64,000 nt of DNA from Dietzia natronolimnaea (GCF_039525805.1 NZ_BAAAHZ010000006.1), one strand, 5' to 3'. Shown: positions 16,008 through 26,345, counted from the first letter of the stretch. Translations and numbers: made by a program. Notes: generated by a model from the letters alone, not told the origin.

Positions 16008-16955
16008 TCAGCTCTTCAGACCGCCGGCGGTGAGGCCGGAGATGATCCGTCGCTGGAAGATCAGCACCATGATCACCAGCGGGACGGTGACGAGCGCACC
16101 CGCCGCCATGATCGCCGCGTGCGGCGGGATGTAGGGGTTGACCCCGGAGAACCGGGCGATCGCCACGGTCACCGGCTCGGTCGAGGAGTTGGACAGCTGC
16201 TGCGACAGCAGGAACTCGTTCCACGTGATGATGAACGCCAGGATCGCGGTGGTGAACAACGCCGGCGCGGCGAGCGGCAGGATGATCTTGATGAACGCCT
16301 GGCCGCGGGTGGCGCCGTCGACGCGCGCCGCCTCCTCCAGCTCCCAGGGCAGGTCGTTGAAGAACGAGGTCAGGGTGTAGATGGTTAGGGGCAGCGCGAA
16401 CGAGATGTTGGGGATGATGAGCGCCTGGTAGGTGCCGATCCAGCCGATGTCGGTGAACAGCTGGAACAGCGGCGTGACCAGCGCGACGCCGGGGAACATC
16501 GACGCGGCCAGGATGACGCCGGTGACGAGGAACTTCCCGCGGAAGTCCACCCGCGCGAGCGCATAGGCGGTGAAGACGCCGAAGAGCAGCGCCAGCGCGG
16601 TGGTGATGGAGCTGATGATCACCGAGTTGATGATCGCACCGAAGAAGTTGTTGCCCGCGTCCGTCGCCAGCGCCTCACGGAAGTTGTCCAGGGTGAGGTG
16701 CGAGGGCACGGGGCTGGCGGAGAACACGAACCGGTTGTCGCGGAACGCCGTGACGAGCATCCAGTAGAACGGCGCGAGCCCCCAGATCAGGATGAGCAGG
16801 GCCCCGATGTAGGTGCCGATCCTCGGGCCGAGTGGCTTGCGGGGCGCCCGGAGGTCGTCGTTGTTGTCCCGATCGTGGAGACCGGGGTGTGACGACGACG
16901 AGGTGGGCGGCCGCGTGGTGGACGACGTGGACGGTTCAGGCGCTCGGTGACTCAC
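16008..16955 (-). CDS. sugB: ABC sugar permease, SugB-like
   Basis: A 315-residue inner-membrane permease of the MalG type. A long polar N-terminal extension (about 45 residues) is followed by six hydrophobic segments. The EAA loop that contacts the ATPase is clear in EEAARVDGATRGQAFIKIIL. The GTG start overlaps the SugA stop (GTGA). With the lipoprotein, SugA and SugC it forms an LpqY-SugABC-type importer; in mycobacteria that system recycles trehalose released from mycolate metabolism. Substrate is inferred from operon resemblance and could be another alpha-glucoside. Confidence 0.82.
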   Translation of the reverse strand: MSHRAPEPSTSSTTRPPTSSSSHPGLHDRDNNDDLRAPRKPLGPRIGTYIGALLILIWGLAPFYWMLVTAFRDNRFVFSASPVPSHLTLDNFREALATDAGNNFFGAIINSVIISSITTALALLFGVFTAYALARVDFRGKFLVTGVILAASMFPGVALVTPLFQLFTDIGWIGTYQALIIPNISFALPLTIYTLTSFFNDLPWELEEAARVDGATRGQAFIKIILPLAAPALFTTAILAFIITWNEFLLSQQLSNSSTEPVTVAIARFSGVNPYIPPHAAIMAAGALVTVPLVIMVLIFQRRIISGLTAGGLKS

Positions 16956-17941
16956 CGGATCTCCTCCTTCTTGCCGGTGCGGTCATCGACGACATTCGCG
17001 CCGAGGAACTTCACCATGACGAACGCCACGGCGAAGATCAGCAGGAACACCAGTGTCGATATGGCGGACGCGCTGTTGAAGTTGCCCATCCGCATCTCGT
17101 TGACCACCAGCATGGACACCGTCGCGGTGGGCGAGCCGGAGTTGGCCGACACGAGGATCACGGGCAGGTCGTACATGCGCAGCGCGTCGAGGGTGCGGAA
17201 GAGGATCGCCACCATCAGGGCCGGCCGGACCAGCGGCAACGTGATCCTGGTGAACTGCTGCCACCGTGAGGCGCCGTCCACTCGGGCCGCCTCGTAGACG
17301 TCCCCGGGGATCATCTGCAACCCGGCGAGGATCAGCAGCGCCATGAAGGGCGCGGTCTTCCACACGTCCGCGATGATGATGGCCATACGGGCGTAGAACG
17401 GGTCGGTGGTCCAGGCGATGTTGGTGCCCAGCATCGTGTTGGCGATCCCGTTGGGGGCGAAGATGAACGCCCAGAGCTTGGCGGTGACGGCGGTGGGGAT
17501 CGCCCACGGCACGAGGACCGCCGCGCGCAGGAGCGAGCCTCCCCAGATGCTCTTGCCCATCACCACCGCCATGGCGAAGCCGAGCACGGTCTCGAGCGAG
17601 ACGGTGGTGACGGTGAAGAACAGGGTGTTGCCCATGGCGGGCCAGAAGTCGACGGCCGAGACACCGGGCGGGCAGGGGATGGTGCCGTCGCCGCCCCGGG
17701 CCGGGCACGCCTGGGTGAGCCAGTAGAGATAGTGCTGGAACCCGGCGAACCCACCGTCCGAGAACATCCCCGTGGCGGGATCGAGGCCGCGGTCGGCCTG
17801 GAAGGACAGGTACACCGCACGGACGACCGGGTAACCGATCACCACCGCGAGGATCGCGAGCGCGGGGCCCACCATCCACACCGGACGCCAGTCGAATCTC
17901 TTCTCGACCAGTGGCGCCGGGGACTTCTCACTCGTCGTCAT
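16952..17941 (-). CDS. sugA: ABC sugar permease, SugA-like
   Basis: A 329-residue MalF-type permease. The first membrane segment starts at VWMVGPALAILAVVIGYPVV, a periplasmic loop holds two cysteines (QACPARGGDG and TIPCPPG), and the EAA loop reads YEAARVDGASRWQQFTRITL. ATG at 17941 is separated from lpqY by 117 bp that contain a strong hairpin (17988-18020). It overlaps sugB by four bases. Together they form the channel of the importer. Confidence 0.83.
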   Translation of the reverse strand: MTTSEKSPAPLVEKRFDWRPVWMVGPALAILAVVIGYPVVRAVYLSFQADRGLDPATGMFSDGGFAGFQHYLYWLTQACPARGGDGTIPCPPGVSAVDFWPAMGNTLFFTVTTVSLETVLGFAMAVVMGKSIWGGSLLRAAVLVPWAIPTAVTAKLWAFIFAPNGIANTMLGTNIAWTTDPFYARMAIIIADVWKTAPFMALLILAGLQMIPGDVYEAARVDGASRWQQFTRITLPLVRPALMVAILFRTLDALRMYDLPVILVSANSGSPTATVSMLVVNEMRMGNFNSASAISTLVFLLIFAVAFVMVKFLGANVVDDRTGKKEEIR

Positions 17942-17987
17942 CGCTGCAGCTCCTCATCGGATCGCACCCGCCCTCACCACGACGGCC

Positions 17988-18020
17988 GATGGGCCCCGGG
18001 AATGCTACCCGGGGCCCATC
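17988..18020 (-). terminator. Perfect intra-operon hairpin between lpqY and sugA
   Basis: GATGGGCCCCGGG pairs perfectly with CCCGGGGCCCATC over 13 bp around a 7-base loop. It lies between the binding-protein gene and the permease genes. Such hairpins commonly cause partial termination or protect the upstream message, giving more binding protein than permease. No U-run follows. Confidence 0.6.
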
Positions 18021-18058
18021 AGCGCGGTGATGTCATACCTGCTGTTCGGACTCTGGTG

Positions 18059-19333
18059 TCACTGAGCCGCTTGGTCGATCGCGGCGCTCATGTCGGTGAG
18101 CGCCTGCTCGACGTTCTTCTCGCCACGCAGCGCGGCGAACGTGTTGTCCTGGATCGCCTTGGACACCGCCGGGTAGTACGGCGTGACCGGGCGCGGCTCG
18201 GCGTTCTCGAGAGCCGCCTTGAGGGCCGGCATGTACGGGAACTCCTGCTGCAGCGCCTCGTCGTCGTAGATCGAGGACAGGACCGGCGGGAACGACTGCT
18301 CGGCGAAGCCCATCTGGACGTCCTCGGAGATGATGAACTCGAGGAACGCCTGCGCCGTGGCCTTGTTCTCGGAGAACACGTTGATGGCGTTGTTGTAGCC
18401 GCCGAGGGTGGACCGGCCTGCGCCGTCCTGGCCGACGATGGGTGCGACCTCGAACCGGCCCTGGACCTGGGACGTGGGATCGGACTGGCCCGACTCGTAC
18501 ATGTACGGCCAGTTGTAGGAGTACATGGTCTCGCCGGCGAGGAAGGCCTGCGCGGTCTCCTCCTCCGTGAAGGCGTCGGTCTGCGGGGGGATCACGCCGT
18601 TCTGGTAGGCGTCGACCAGGGCGGTGAGGCCGGCGCGTGCCTGATCGGTGTCGAGCTCCGGGGTCTGCCCGTCGTCACCCACGACCTGACCGCCCCAGCT
18701 GTGGATGAACTGGGTGGCGGCGACGGTGAGGCCCTCGTAGAGGCTGAGCTGCGTCTGCAGGCAGTCGACGTCGGCGCCTTCGGCGGCCTCGCAGGACGCG
18801 ACCAGTGCGTCCCAGTTGGCGGGCGCCTCCGGCTGGAGGTCCGTGCGGTAGTACAGCAGCTGGGCGTTGGTGTTCTGCGGGATGCCGTAGAGCGTGCCGT
18901 TGTAGGTCGCGGAGTCCACGGCGGCCTCGATCAGGCCGGACGTGTCGACCTCGGTGTCGCCCTCGATCGGCTGCAGCCACCCGTTGGCCGCGAAGTACGC
19001 GGTGTCCGTGACGTCGAGAGCGAACACGTCGTACTCGCCGCTCTCGGTCTGGAGGGACTGCGTGAGGGTGTCCCGCTGACCGTCCTGCTCGGCGGGGAGC
19101 TCACGGAGGGTGACCTCCTGGTCGGGGTTCTCCGCGTTCCACTGCTCGATGACGGGACGGAGCTTGTCCGTGTCGTTGCTGCCCATCGCGAAGGTGATCG
19201 GGCCGACGCCCGAGGTGCCGGCCTCCGCCTGCTCGTCGGATTCGTCACCACCACCGTTGCCACAGGCCGCGGTGAGCACCGCGACCATGGATGCGGCCGC
19301 CGCCGCCTTGAGGAACCTGCCGTGAACGGCCAT
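18059..19333 (-). CDS. lpqY: Sugar-binding lipoprotein, LpqY-like
   Basis: A 424-residue extracellular solute-binding protein. The N-terminus has a basic start (MAVHGRFLKAAAAAS), a hydrophobic stretch and a lipobox ending VLTAACG, so it should be lipid-anchored outside the membrane. Family-1 binding-protein features follow, such as FALDVTDTAYFAANGWLQPI, YGIPQNTNAQLLYYRTD and the GAGRSTLGGYNNAINVF segment. AGGAGAGAG precedes the ATG. It is the first gene of the lpqY-sugA-sugB unit. The 324-bp gap upstream holds a palindrome (19545-19561) and a duplicated 22-bp unit, but no coding sequence that I can support. Confidence 0.87.
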   Translation of the reverse strand: MAVHGRFLKAAAAASMVAVLTAACGNGGGDESDEQAEAGTSGVGPITFAMGSNDTDKLRPVIEQWNAENPDQEVTLRELPAEQDGQRDTLTQSLQTESGEYDVFALDVTDTAYFAANGWLQPIEGDTEVDTSGLIEAAVDSATYNGTLYGIPQNTNAQLLYYRTDLQPEAPANWDALVASCEAAEGADVDCLQTQLSLYEGLTVAATQFIHSWGGQVVGDDGQTPELDTDQARAGLTALVDAYQNGVIPPQTDAFTEEETAQAFLAGETMYSYNWPYMYESGQSDPTSQVQGRFEVAPIVGQDGAGRSTLGGYNNAINVFSENKATAQAFLEFIISEDVQMGFAEQSFPPVLSSIYDDEALQQEFPYMPALKAALENAEPRPVTPYYPAVSKAIQDNTFAALRGEKNVEQALTDMSAAIDQAAQ

Positions 19334-19544
19334 GCGCTCTCTCCTACTGTCGTGTCTCGCCTACCGCCGACGTGTGCCGGCGGTCGGGTGATCCCGGGTT
19401 CACTGTGACGCGGGTCTCTCTGAGGTCCCGCTGAGCGTAACCCACACGGGGCCTGTGGCGTCGGACCATGGACGGTCCCATCGCCGACTCCCCGCCGTAC
19501 CGCCGCCCGTGGGCCGCGAGACTCAGATCACACGCGACACTCTA

Positions 19545-19561
19545 GCAACAACAGATGTTGC
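19545..19561. promoter_or_regulatory. Palindromic operator candidate upstream of lpqY
   Basis: GCAACAACAGATGTTGC has perfect 6-bp arms (GCAACA/TGTTGC) and a 5-bp centre. On the minus strand it fills the spacer between a weak -35 (GGACTG) and a -10-like TAGAGT. That would be an ideal spot for a sugar-responsive repressor of lpqY-sugA-sugB. The leader to the lpqY start would be about 200 bases. Confidence 0.45.
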
Positions 19562-19595
19562 AGTCCGCCCCTACCGCCCTCATCGGGCCGGTAGC

Positions 19596-19638
19596 CCGCC
19601 TCGTCGAGCCCTGTGGTCCGCCTCGTCGAGCCCTGTGG
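19596..19638. repeat. Two copies of a 22-bp direct repeat
   Basis: CCGCCTCGTCGAGCCCTGTGG occurs at 19596-19616 and again at 19618-19638, one base apart. It is just downstream of the sugC stop in the sugC-lpqY gap. No function is visible. Confidence 0.7.
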
Positions 19639-19657
19639 CGCACCTCGGCGCACCCGG

Positions 19658-20713
<1,056 letters not shown>

Positions 20714-20801
20714 GGAGAGATCCTTCCCTTCACCGGCAGGAACGTGCCGGACGATCCGAGATTGAGGGTTGTCACGACGACTGTAGCGTCACGGGACCGG
20801 T

Positions 20802-20835
20802 GTTCACCGGCACTGCGCCCACAGTTCATCCGCAC
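20802..20835 (+). promoter_or_regulatory. PHO-box-like direct repeats upstream of phoX
   Basis: GTTCACCGGCAC (20802) and GTTCATCCGCAC (20824) are 22 bp apart, twice the 11-bp period of actinobacterial PhoP boxes. A degenerate unit lies between. They are about 100 bp before the PhoX start, so phosphate-starvation control by a PhoP-type regulator is plausible. Confidence 0.45.
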
Positions 20836-20930
20836 GTGTCCTCAGCACGCCCGCGCCGTCGCCCGCGCTCCCTAGGGTCACAGCGTCCTCGTGCGCCCGT
20901 GTGGGGCGCACACGTCCTCAGGGAGAACCG

Positions 20931-23051
20931 TTGTCAGTCCGCAGTCTGCTTCCGATCGCCACCCCCGGAATCTCCAACCGCCAGCACCTGACCTGTGTGT
21001 ACAAGTGCGGTGACCAGTGCGCGGCGCCGGTCCCCAACACGAGCGGTAACCCGTACTTCGGGGACGTCGCCACCGAGATCAGCCGCCGGGGGGCGCTCAA
21101 GGCGGCGGGCGTGGTCGCGCTCGCGGTGGGGGCCACCCAGGTCCTGCCCGCCTCCGCCGCCGCGCAGGGCTCCCTCGGCACGGGCTCGGCCGGGGCACCC
21201 GGGTCGACCGGTGGGGGCACCCTCGACACCGGTTTCCTCCCCGTGGAGCCCAACACCGCGGACGCCGTCACCGTGCCCGTCGGGCACTCCAGCGACGTGG
21301 TGATCCGCTGGGGCGACCCGGTGGTCCCCGGGGCGCCCGGCTTCGACTTCGAGAACCAGACGGCCGCCGCGCAGGCGGTGCAGTACGGCTTCAACTGCGA
21401 CCTGGCGGTCCTGTTCCCCATGGACGAGCGCGACGACCGGTTCCTGCTCACCGTCAACCACGAGTACACCACCGAGCCGATGATGTTCCGCGGGTACGAC
21501 CCCGCCGCCCCGACCCGCGAGCAGGTGGAGATCGCCTGGGCCGCACACGGCATGACGGTGGTGGAGCTCGCCAGCAGGCCGTCCGACGGCGGGCTCGATC
21601 CCGTGATGGGGTCCTACAACCGCCGCATCACCGCGACGACGCCGTTCGAGCTGCGGGGCCCGGCCGTCGGCCCCCTCACCCGGACCACCGCCGACCCCAC
21701 CGGGACCCGCGTGCTGGGAACTCTCAACAACTGCGCCGGCGGCCACACCCCCTGGGGAACAGTCCTGTCCGGCGAGGAGAACTTCAACCAGTACTTCGGC
21801 ACCACCGGCTCCGTGACCGACCCGGCGCGTGTGGAGGCCCTACGTCGCTACGGCGTGGCGGTCGGTGAGTCGGGTCGCAAGTGGGAGCGCTTCGACAGCC
21901 GCTTCGACCTGGCCGCCGAGCCGAACGAGGTCAACCGTTTCGGCTACATCGTCGAGGTCGATCCCTGGAACCCGGACTCCACGCCGGTCAAGCACTCGGC
22001 GCTCGGACGGTTCAAGCACGAGGGCGGGACCGTCCACGTGACCACCGACGGGACCGTCGTCATCTATTCGGGCGACGACGAGCGGTTCGACTACCTCTAC
22101 AAGTTCGTCTCCAGCCGGAAGATGGTGCCGGGGCGGACCGCGGCGGCGCGGACCCAGAACATGAGGATCCTCGACGAGGGGACGCTCTACGTGGCCACCT
22201 TCACCGGCAACTCCCCGGAGTCGGAGATCGACGGGTCGGGCACGCTCCCCTCGGACGGCGCGTTCGACGGGACGGGCGGCTGGATCCCGCTCATGACCGT
22301 CGACGCGGCCGGCAACGCCGTCTCCCACGTCACCGGCATGACCGCGGAGCAGGTCGCCGTGTACACACGCATGGCGGGCGACGCGGTCGGGGCCACCAGG
22401 ATGGACCGGCCGGAGGACGTCGAACCCAGCCCCACGACCGGCAAGGTGTACATGGCGCTGACCAACAACACCCGCCGCACCGTCGGCCAGGTCGACGAGG
22501 CCAACCCCCGGCACGACAACAAGCACGGGCAGGTCGTCGAGATCACCGACGACCACGCCGGGACGACCTTCGGCTGGAACCTGCTCCTCGTGTGCGGCGA
22601 CCCCGCCGCCGCCGACACCTACTTCGGCGGCTTCGACAAGTCCAAGGTCAGCCCGATCTCGTGCCCGGACAACGTGGCCTTCGACCCCTCCGGTGGGCTG
22701 TGGGTGTCCACCGACGGCAACGCGCTCGGATTCAACGACGGGCTCTACTCGGTGGCCACAGAGGGGCCGAACCGGGGCGAGACCAAGCTGTTCCTCACCG
22801 TGCCGATCGGTGCGGAGACCTGCGGTCCGCTCGTCTTTGCCGACCGCGCGATCGTCAACGTCCAGCACCCCGGGGAGAAGGACGGGGCCTCGATCGAGAA
22901 CCCCGCCTCCCACTGGCCCGACGGCGGGACGTCGCAGCCACGTCCGTCGACGGTCGTGGCGTGGAGGGACGGGTTCACCGGCGGGACCGGGTCGCTCTCC
23001 GCGGGGTCACTGTCCGCGGGGTCACTCCCGGCGGGCTCGTCGGGTTCCTGA
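20931..23051 (+). CDS. phoX: PhoX-family (DUF839) secreted phosphatase
   Basis: A 706-residue protein of the PhoX/DUF839 family, calcium-dependent alkaline phosphatases exported by Tat. The start TTG at 20931 follows AGGGAGA by five bases; an in-frame GTG at 20901 is less likely. The N-terminus carries a Cys-containing segment (CVYKCGDQCAAPVPNTS), then the twin-arginine region ISRRGALKAAGVVALAVGA near residues 51-69. Core parts include NHEYTTEPMMFRGY, NNCAGGHTPWGTVLSGEENF and a late FDPSGGLWVSTDGNALG. The C-terminus has short SLSAG/SLPAG repeats. It stands alone behind PHO-box-like repeats. Confidence 0.88.
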   Translation: MSVRSLLPIATPGISNRQHLTCVYKCGDQCAAPVPNTSGNPYFGDVATEISRRGALKAAGVVALAVGATQVLPASAAAQGSLGTGSAGAPGSTGGGTLDTGFLPVEPNTADAVTVPVGHSSDVVIRWGDPVVPGAPGFDFENQTAAAQAVQYGFNCDLAVLFPMDERDDRFLLTVNHEYTTEPMMFRGYDPAAPTREQVEIAWAAHGMTVVELASRPSDGGLDPVMGSYNRRITATTPFELRGPAVGPLTRTTADPTGTRVLGTLNNCAGGHTPWGTVLSGEENFNQYFGTTGSVTDPARVEALRRYGVAVGESGRKWERFDSRFDLAAEPNEVNRFGYIVEVDPWNPDSTPVKHSALGRFKHEGGTVHVTTDGTVVIYSGDDERFDYLYKFVSSRKMVPGRTAAARTQNMRILDEGTLYVATFTGNSPESEIDGSGTLPSDGAFDGTGGWIPLMTVDAAGNAVSHVTGMTAEQVAVYTRMAGDAVGATRMDRPEDVEPSPTTGKVYMALTNNTRRTVGQVDEANPRHDNKHGQVVEITDDHAGTTFGWNLLLVCGDPAAADTYFGGFDKSKVSPISCPDNVAFDPSGGLWVSTDGNALGFNDGLYSVATEGPNRGETKLFLTVPIGAETCGPLVFADRAIVNVQHPGEKDGASIENPASHWPDGGTSQPRPSTVVAWRDGFTGGTGSLSAGSLSAGSLPAGSSGS

Positions 23052-23077
23052 TCGTCCGTGTGCGGGGGCGGGGGGCG

Positions 23078-23111
23078 GGGTCAGGGTCGTCGTAACCGGC
23101 CCGCCTGACCC
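23078..23111. terminator. Hairpin between convergent phoX and hydrolase genes
   Basis: GGGTCAGG (23078-23085) pairs with CCTGACCC (23104-23111). It lies between the phoX stop and the end of the convergent hydrolase gene and may act on both strands. The following bases repeat GACCCGGGCCG. Confidence 0.45.
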
Positions 23112-23131
23112 GGGCCGCCGGACCCGGGCCG

Positions 23132-23944
23132 TCAGACCCGGCTCGCCGCCCCCGCATACGCCAACCCGCGCTCGACGGTCGCGGCGATCGAGGCGGCGAC
23201 GCCCTCCGGATCGTCCGACATCGGAACGTGCCCGTCTGCCGAGATCTCGATCCGGGCCTGCGGGAACAACCTCGACGCGAGCGAGACCTGCCGGACCGGC
23301 AGCACCAGGTCGAACCGGCCCCACCGGATGGTGATCGGCAGCTCCTCGTCCACCGGTGCGGAGAACAGGAACGTCCTGCGGTCCGCCCGGTCCAGCACGG
23401 TGTTGCTGATGATCGCCTCGCCGTCGATCGCCGCCGCCTCGGCGGGGTACCGCCACGGCCGAGCGCAGAACGCGGCCATCATCACCGCACGGCCCGCCGC
23501 CCTCTCGGTCACCACGGGGATGTGCCGGCCCAGCTTCCCGGCCGCCCGGCGCAGACTGTGGAACACGGTCATCGTGTAGCGCCACTCGGCGTCGGACCGG
23601 AAGAACCCGGCGGGCGAGAGCGCGGTGACACTGCTCGCCAGGCCACGGGCCCCCAGCTCCAGTGCGAGGAAGCCGCCGAGCGAGTTCCCGACGACGTGGG
23701 GGCGCTCCCCGTCCGGCACGACCTCCGCGATGAGCTCAGTCAATTGGTCCATCATGTACTCGAGCACGTCACCCGCGTCGGGGAGATCCGCCGACTCCCC
23801 GTGTCCGGGCAGGTCCACCACCACCAGCCGGAACCGGTCCGCCAGGAGCGGGACGACCGAGTCCCACGCGTGCGCACGGTGGCAGACACCGTGCATGAGG
23901 ATGATCGTGGGACCGGAACCGGTGATCTGGTGATACAAATCCAT
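23132..23944 (-). CDS. Alpha/beta hydrolase
   Basis: A 270-residue alpha/beta-hydrolase. The oxyanion motif is LMHGVCHRAHAWD, the nucleophile elbow GNSLGG (Ser about 88), the acid probably Asp in RWGRFDLVLP and the histidine in ADGHVPMSD. ATG at 23944 gives MDLYHQITGSGPT; upstream in-frame starts lack support. The cap region is rich in Arg/Ala. No pathway neighbours; the divergent MarR regulator (24049) may control it. Substrate unknown. Confidence 0.85.
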   Translation of the reverse strand: MDLYHQITGSGPTIILMHGVCHRAHAWDSVVPLLADRFRLVVVDLPGHGESADLPDAGDVLEYMMDQLTELIAEVVPDGERPHVVGNSLGGFLALELGARGLASSVTALSPAGFFRSDAEWRYTMTVFHSLRRAAGKLGRHIPVVTERAAGRAVMMAAFCARPWRYPAEAAAIDGEAIISNTVLDRADRRTFLFSAPVDEELPITIRWGRFDLVLPVRQVSLASRLFPQARIEISADGHVPMSDDPEGVAASIAATVERGLAYAGAASRV

Positions 23945-24048
23945 GCCGAGAGTATCCCTCACGACCCGGGATGACGCCCCATAACCGCCCCGGAACGTGC
24001 TTACATCTCCCATGCGACCGAGGGGACGAACGGGTCAGGGGGCACGGC

Positions 24049-24498
24049 GTGGACACTGTGACGAGCGGACTGGCGACGGAGTTCCGGCCCATCCTCCTCA
24101 GGCTGGACCTGCTGGTCCGGCGGCAGAACACCCAGTACGCCCTCAGCCGCGCACAGACCTCGATCCTCTACACGCTCGCCTGCCACGGGCGGCTGCGGAT
24201 GAGCGACCTGGCCCGGTTGGAGAACGTCCGGGTCCCGACGACCAGCAATTCCGTGACCGTGGTGGAGAGCATGGGCTACGTGGAGCGCGTGCGGGACCAC
24301 TCGGACGGCCGCGGCGTCTGCGTGGAGCTCACCGACCTCGGGCGGGCACGGATCGACCAGGTGCTCGAGGCGCGCGACCAGGACTTCGCCGACCACCTGT
24401 CCCGCCTGTCCCCGGAGCACCGGGAGACGCTGTCGGCGGCGGTCCCCGCCCTCAACGCACTCCTGGACGCCTTCGACGGGACCGCGACCGCCCGCTGA
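24049..24498 (+). CDS. MarR-family regulator
   Basis: A 149-residue winged-helix regulator. The core reads SRAQTSILYTLACHGRLRMSD, then the recognition part VRVPTTSNSVTVVESMGYVE and the wing RDHSDGRGVCVELTDLG. I chose GTG at 24049 (VDTVTSGLATEF), preceded by AGGGGG. It is divergent from the alpha/beta hydrolase and followed 28 bases later by an SDR gene, either of which could be its target. Ligand unknown. Confidence 0.85.
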   Translation: MDTVTSGLATEFRPILLRLDLLVRRQNTQYALSRAQTSILYTLACHGRLRMSDLARLENVRVPTTSNSVTVVESMGYVERVRDHSDGRGVCVELTDLGRARIDQVLEARDQDFADHLSRLSPEHRETLSAAVPALNALLDAFDGTATAR

Positions 24499-24526
24499 GC
24501 CTTCGCGGCGTCTACCCTCACCGGAC

Positions 24527-25201
24527 ATGGGCACAGTCATGATCACCGGCGCCTCGCGCGGGATCGGCGCGGCCACGGCCAGGGCGCTCGAGTCGGATCA
24601 CGACCTGATCCTGGTGGGCCGCGACGCCGACGCACTGGCGTCGGTGTCCCGCTCCTGCAGGTCCGCCCGGGTGGTGACCGCGGATCTGACGACGGTCGAC
24701 GGGGTGTCGTCGGTCGCCGACGGGATCACCTCCCTCGACGGGGTGGTCCACTGCGCCGGGGTGGCCGACCTCGGGCGGATCGACGAGTCGGACGCCGCCG
24801 AGTGGCGTCGCGCGTTCGAGATCAACGTCCTCGCGGTGGTCGAGCTCACCCGGGTGTTGCTCCCGGTGCTCCGCGCGGCCCGCGGCCACGTCGTCGTCAT
24901 CAACTCCGGTGCCGGGACCACAGCCAAGCCGGGCTGGGGCTCCTACAGTGCCTCCAAGTTCGCGCTCCGCGCCGTCACCGACACCCTCCGCGGCGAGGAA
25001 CCGGCCCTGCGCGTCACCTCGATCCATCCGGGACGCGTGGACACCGACATGCAGCGGGCGATCGTCGCCGCCGAGGGCGGGAAGTATGACCCGTCGGCCC
25101 ACCTCAGCCCGGACTCCGTGGCCACCGCGGTGCGCCACGCCCTCGACTCGGGGCCCGACGCCCACCCGACCGAGGTGGTTCTGCGACCCCGGCGCCACTG
25201 A
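24527..25201 (+). CDS. Short-chain dehydrogenase/reductase
   Basis: A 224-residue classical SDR. It has the glycine-rich cofactor motif TGASRGIGAATA at the very start, the HCAG motif (VVHCAGVADLG) in place of NNAG, and the catalytic YSASK (about residue 143). It ends IHPGRVDTDMQ followed by a short tail. It lies directly after the MarR gene on the same strand. NADP use is suggested by SRG in the first loop. Substrate unknown. Confidence 0.9.
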   Translation: MGTVMITGASRGIGAATARALESDHDLILVGRDADALASVSRSCRSARVVTADLTTVDGVSSVADGITSLDGVVHCAGVADLGRIDESDAAEWRRAFEINVLAVVELTRVLLPVLRAARGHVVVINSGAGTTAKPGWGSYSASKFALRAVTDTLRGEEPALRVTSIHPGRVDTDMQRAIVAAEGGKYDPSAHLSPDSVATAVRHALDSGPDAHPTEVVLRPRRH

Positions 25202-25274
25202 GATCCCCTCGACCCGGTGGGCACGCGCGCGATCCCACCGCCGGACCGCTGCGCATGTCGTAACGTCCAGCACC

Positions 25275-26345
25275 ATGGTCGGCACCGACACCCCGCTGCG
25301 CATCACCGTCATCGGTGCGGGCGTGGTCGGGTGTTATCTGGGCGGCAGGCTCGCCCGCCACGCCGACGTGACGCTGGTCGGGCGCCCTCATGTCCTCGAC
25401 CCGATCCGCGCGGTCGGACTCACCGTGGAGTCCGGTGAGGGTGTGGAGGACCGCCTCCACGTGCCCGCCGAGGCGCTCACCCTGGCCGAGACGCCGGTGG
25501 CCGTCCGACGCTCGGACGTGGTGCTCGTGTGCACCAAGGCCGGCTCCACCGCCGCGGCCACCGCCGAGTTCGTTCCGTACCTGCGTCCGGGATCCCTGGT
25601 GGTGGGCCTGCAGAACGGGCTGCACTCGGCCGATCTGATCCGCGAGGGCGTGGACGCCACACCGGTGATCGCCGGGATCATCCCCTTCAACGTCGCGCGG
25701 ACCGGCCCCGCCACCTACCGTCGGACCAGCACCGGGGAGATCCGGATCGCCGAGCATCCCCTCGCCGCCCCGCTCCTGCGCGTGATGGAGGAGGCCGATC
25801 TCCGGGTGCGCGCGACCGACGACATCCAGGCGGTACTGCACGGCAAGGTCCTGCTGAACATGAACAACGCGGTCCAGGCGTTGTCCGGCCTCCCGCTGCG
25901 GGCCGAACTCCTCGACCGGGACCTGCGCAGATGCGTCGCGCTCTGTCAGACCGAGGCCAACCGGGTCTTCACCGCCGCCGGAGTGGTGTCCCGGGTACCG
26001 GTCGCGGTACCCGCCGGAATGCTGCCGGCCGTCATGCGGCTGCCCACCCCGGTGTTCCGCAGGCTCGCCAGGGCGGTCGTGCGGGTCGACGCCGACGGGA
26101 CGTCGTCGATGAACGACGACCTGGTCCGGGGCCGACCGACCGAGATCGACATCCTCCAGGGGGAGGTGGTGCGGATGGGTCGGTACCTCGGTGTCGAGAC
26201 GCCGGCGTGTGCGCACATCGTCGAGCTGGTGCACGAGGCCGAACGGGCCGGGCCCGATCGCCGCCAGTGGACCGGCAAGGCACTTCTCGCGGAACTCCAG
26301 CGGGCGCGGCGACGCGCACGACGGCTGGCGCGGCTGCAACTCTAG
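25275..26345 (+). CDS. Ketopantoate reductase-family (PanE/ApbA) protein
   Basis: A 356-residue protein with the PanE/ApbA N-terminal Rossmann start ITVIGAGVVGCYLGGRLA. The GLQNGLH segment and HGKVLLNMNNAVQALSG, with the catalytic lysine of the family, are intact. The C-terminal helical domain includes SSMNDDLVRGRPTEIDILQG, matching the family's SSMxxD motif. It is somewhat longer than PanE of E. coli (about 300) and ends with a basic tail. It may make pantoate or reduce another 2-keto acid; it is not near other coenzyme A genes, so I leave out a symbol. Confidence 0.85.
   Translation: MVGTDTPLRITVIGAGVVGCYLGGRLARHADVTLVGRPHVLDPIRAVGLTVESGEGVEDRLHVPAEALTLAETPVAVRRSDVVLVCTKAGSTAAATAEFVPYLRPGSLVVGLQNGLHSADLIREGVDATPVIAGIIPFNVARTGPATYRRTSTGEIRIAEHPLAAPLLRVMEEADLRVRATDDIQAVLHGKVLLNMNNAVQALSGLPLRAELLDRDLRRCVALCQTEANRVFTAAGVVSRVPVAVPAGMLPAVMRLPTPVFRRLARAVVRVDADGTSSMNDDLVRGRPTEIDILQGEVVRMGRYLGVETPACAHIVELVHEAERAGPDRRQWTGKALLAELQRARRRARRLARLQL

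Noticed and set aside
18130..18150. AACGTGTT in the lpqY region as a KstR site
   Set aside because: It lies inside the coding sequence, lacks the outer T and A of the consensus and has no promoter context.
19400..19420. TGTGACGCGGGTCTCT upstream of lpqY as a CRP/GlxR site
   Set aside because: Second half-site matches poorly, unlike the two single-mismatch sites reported.
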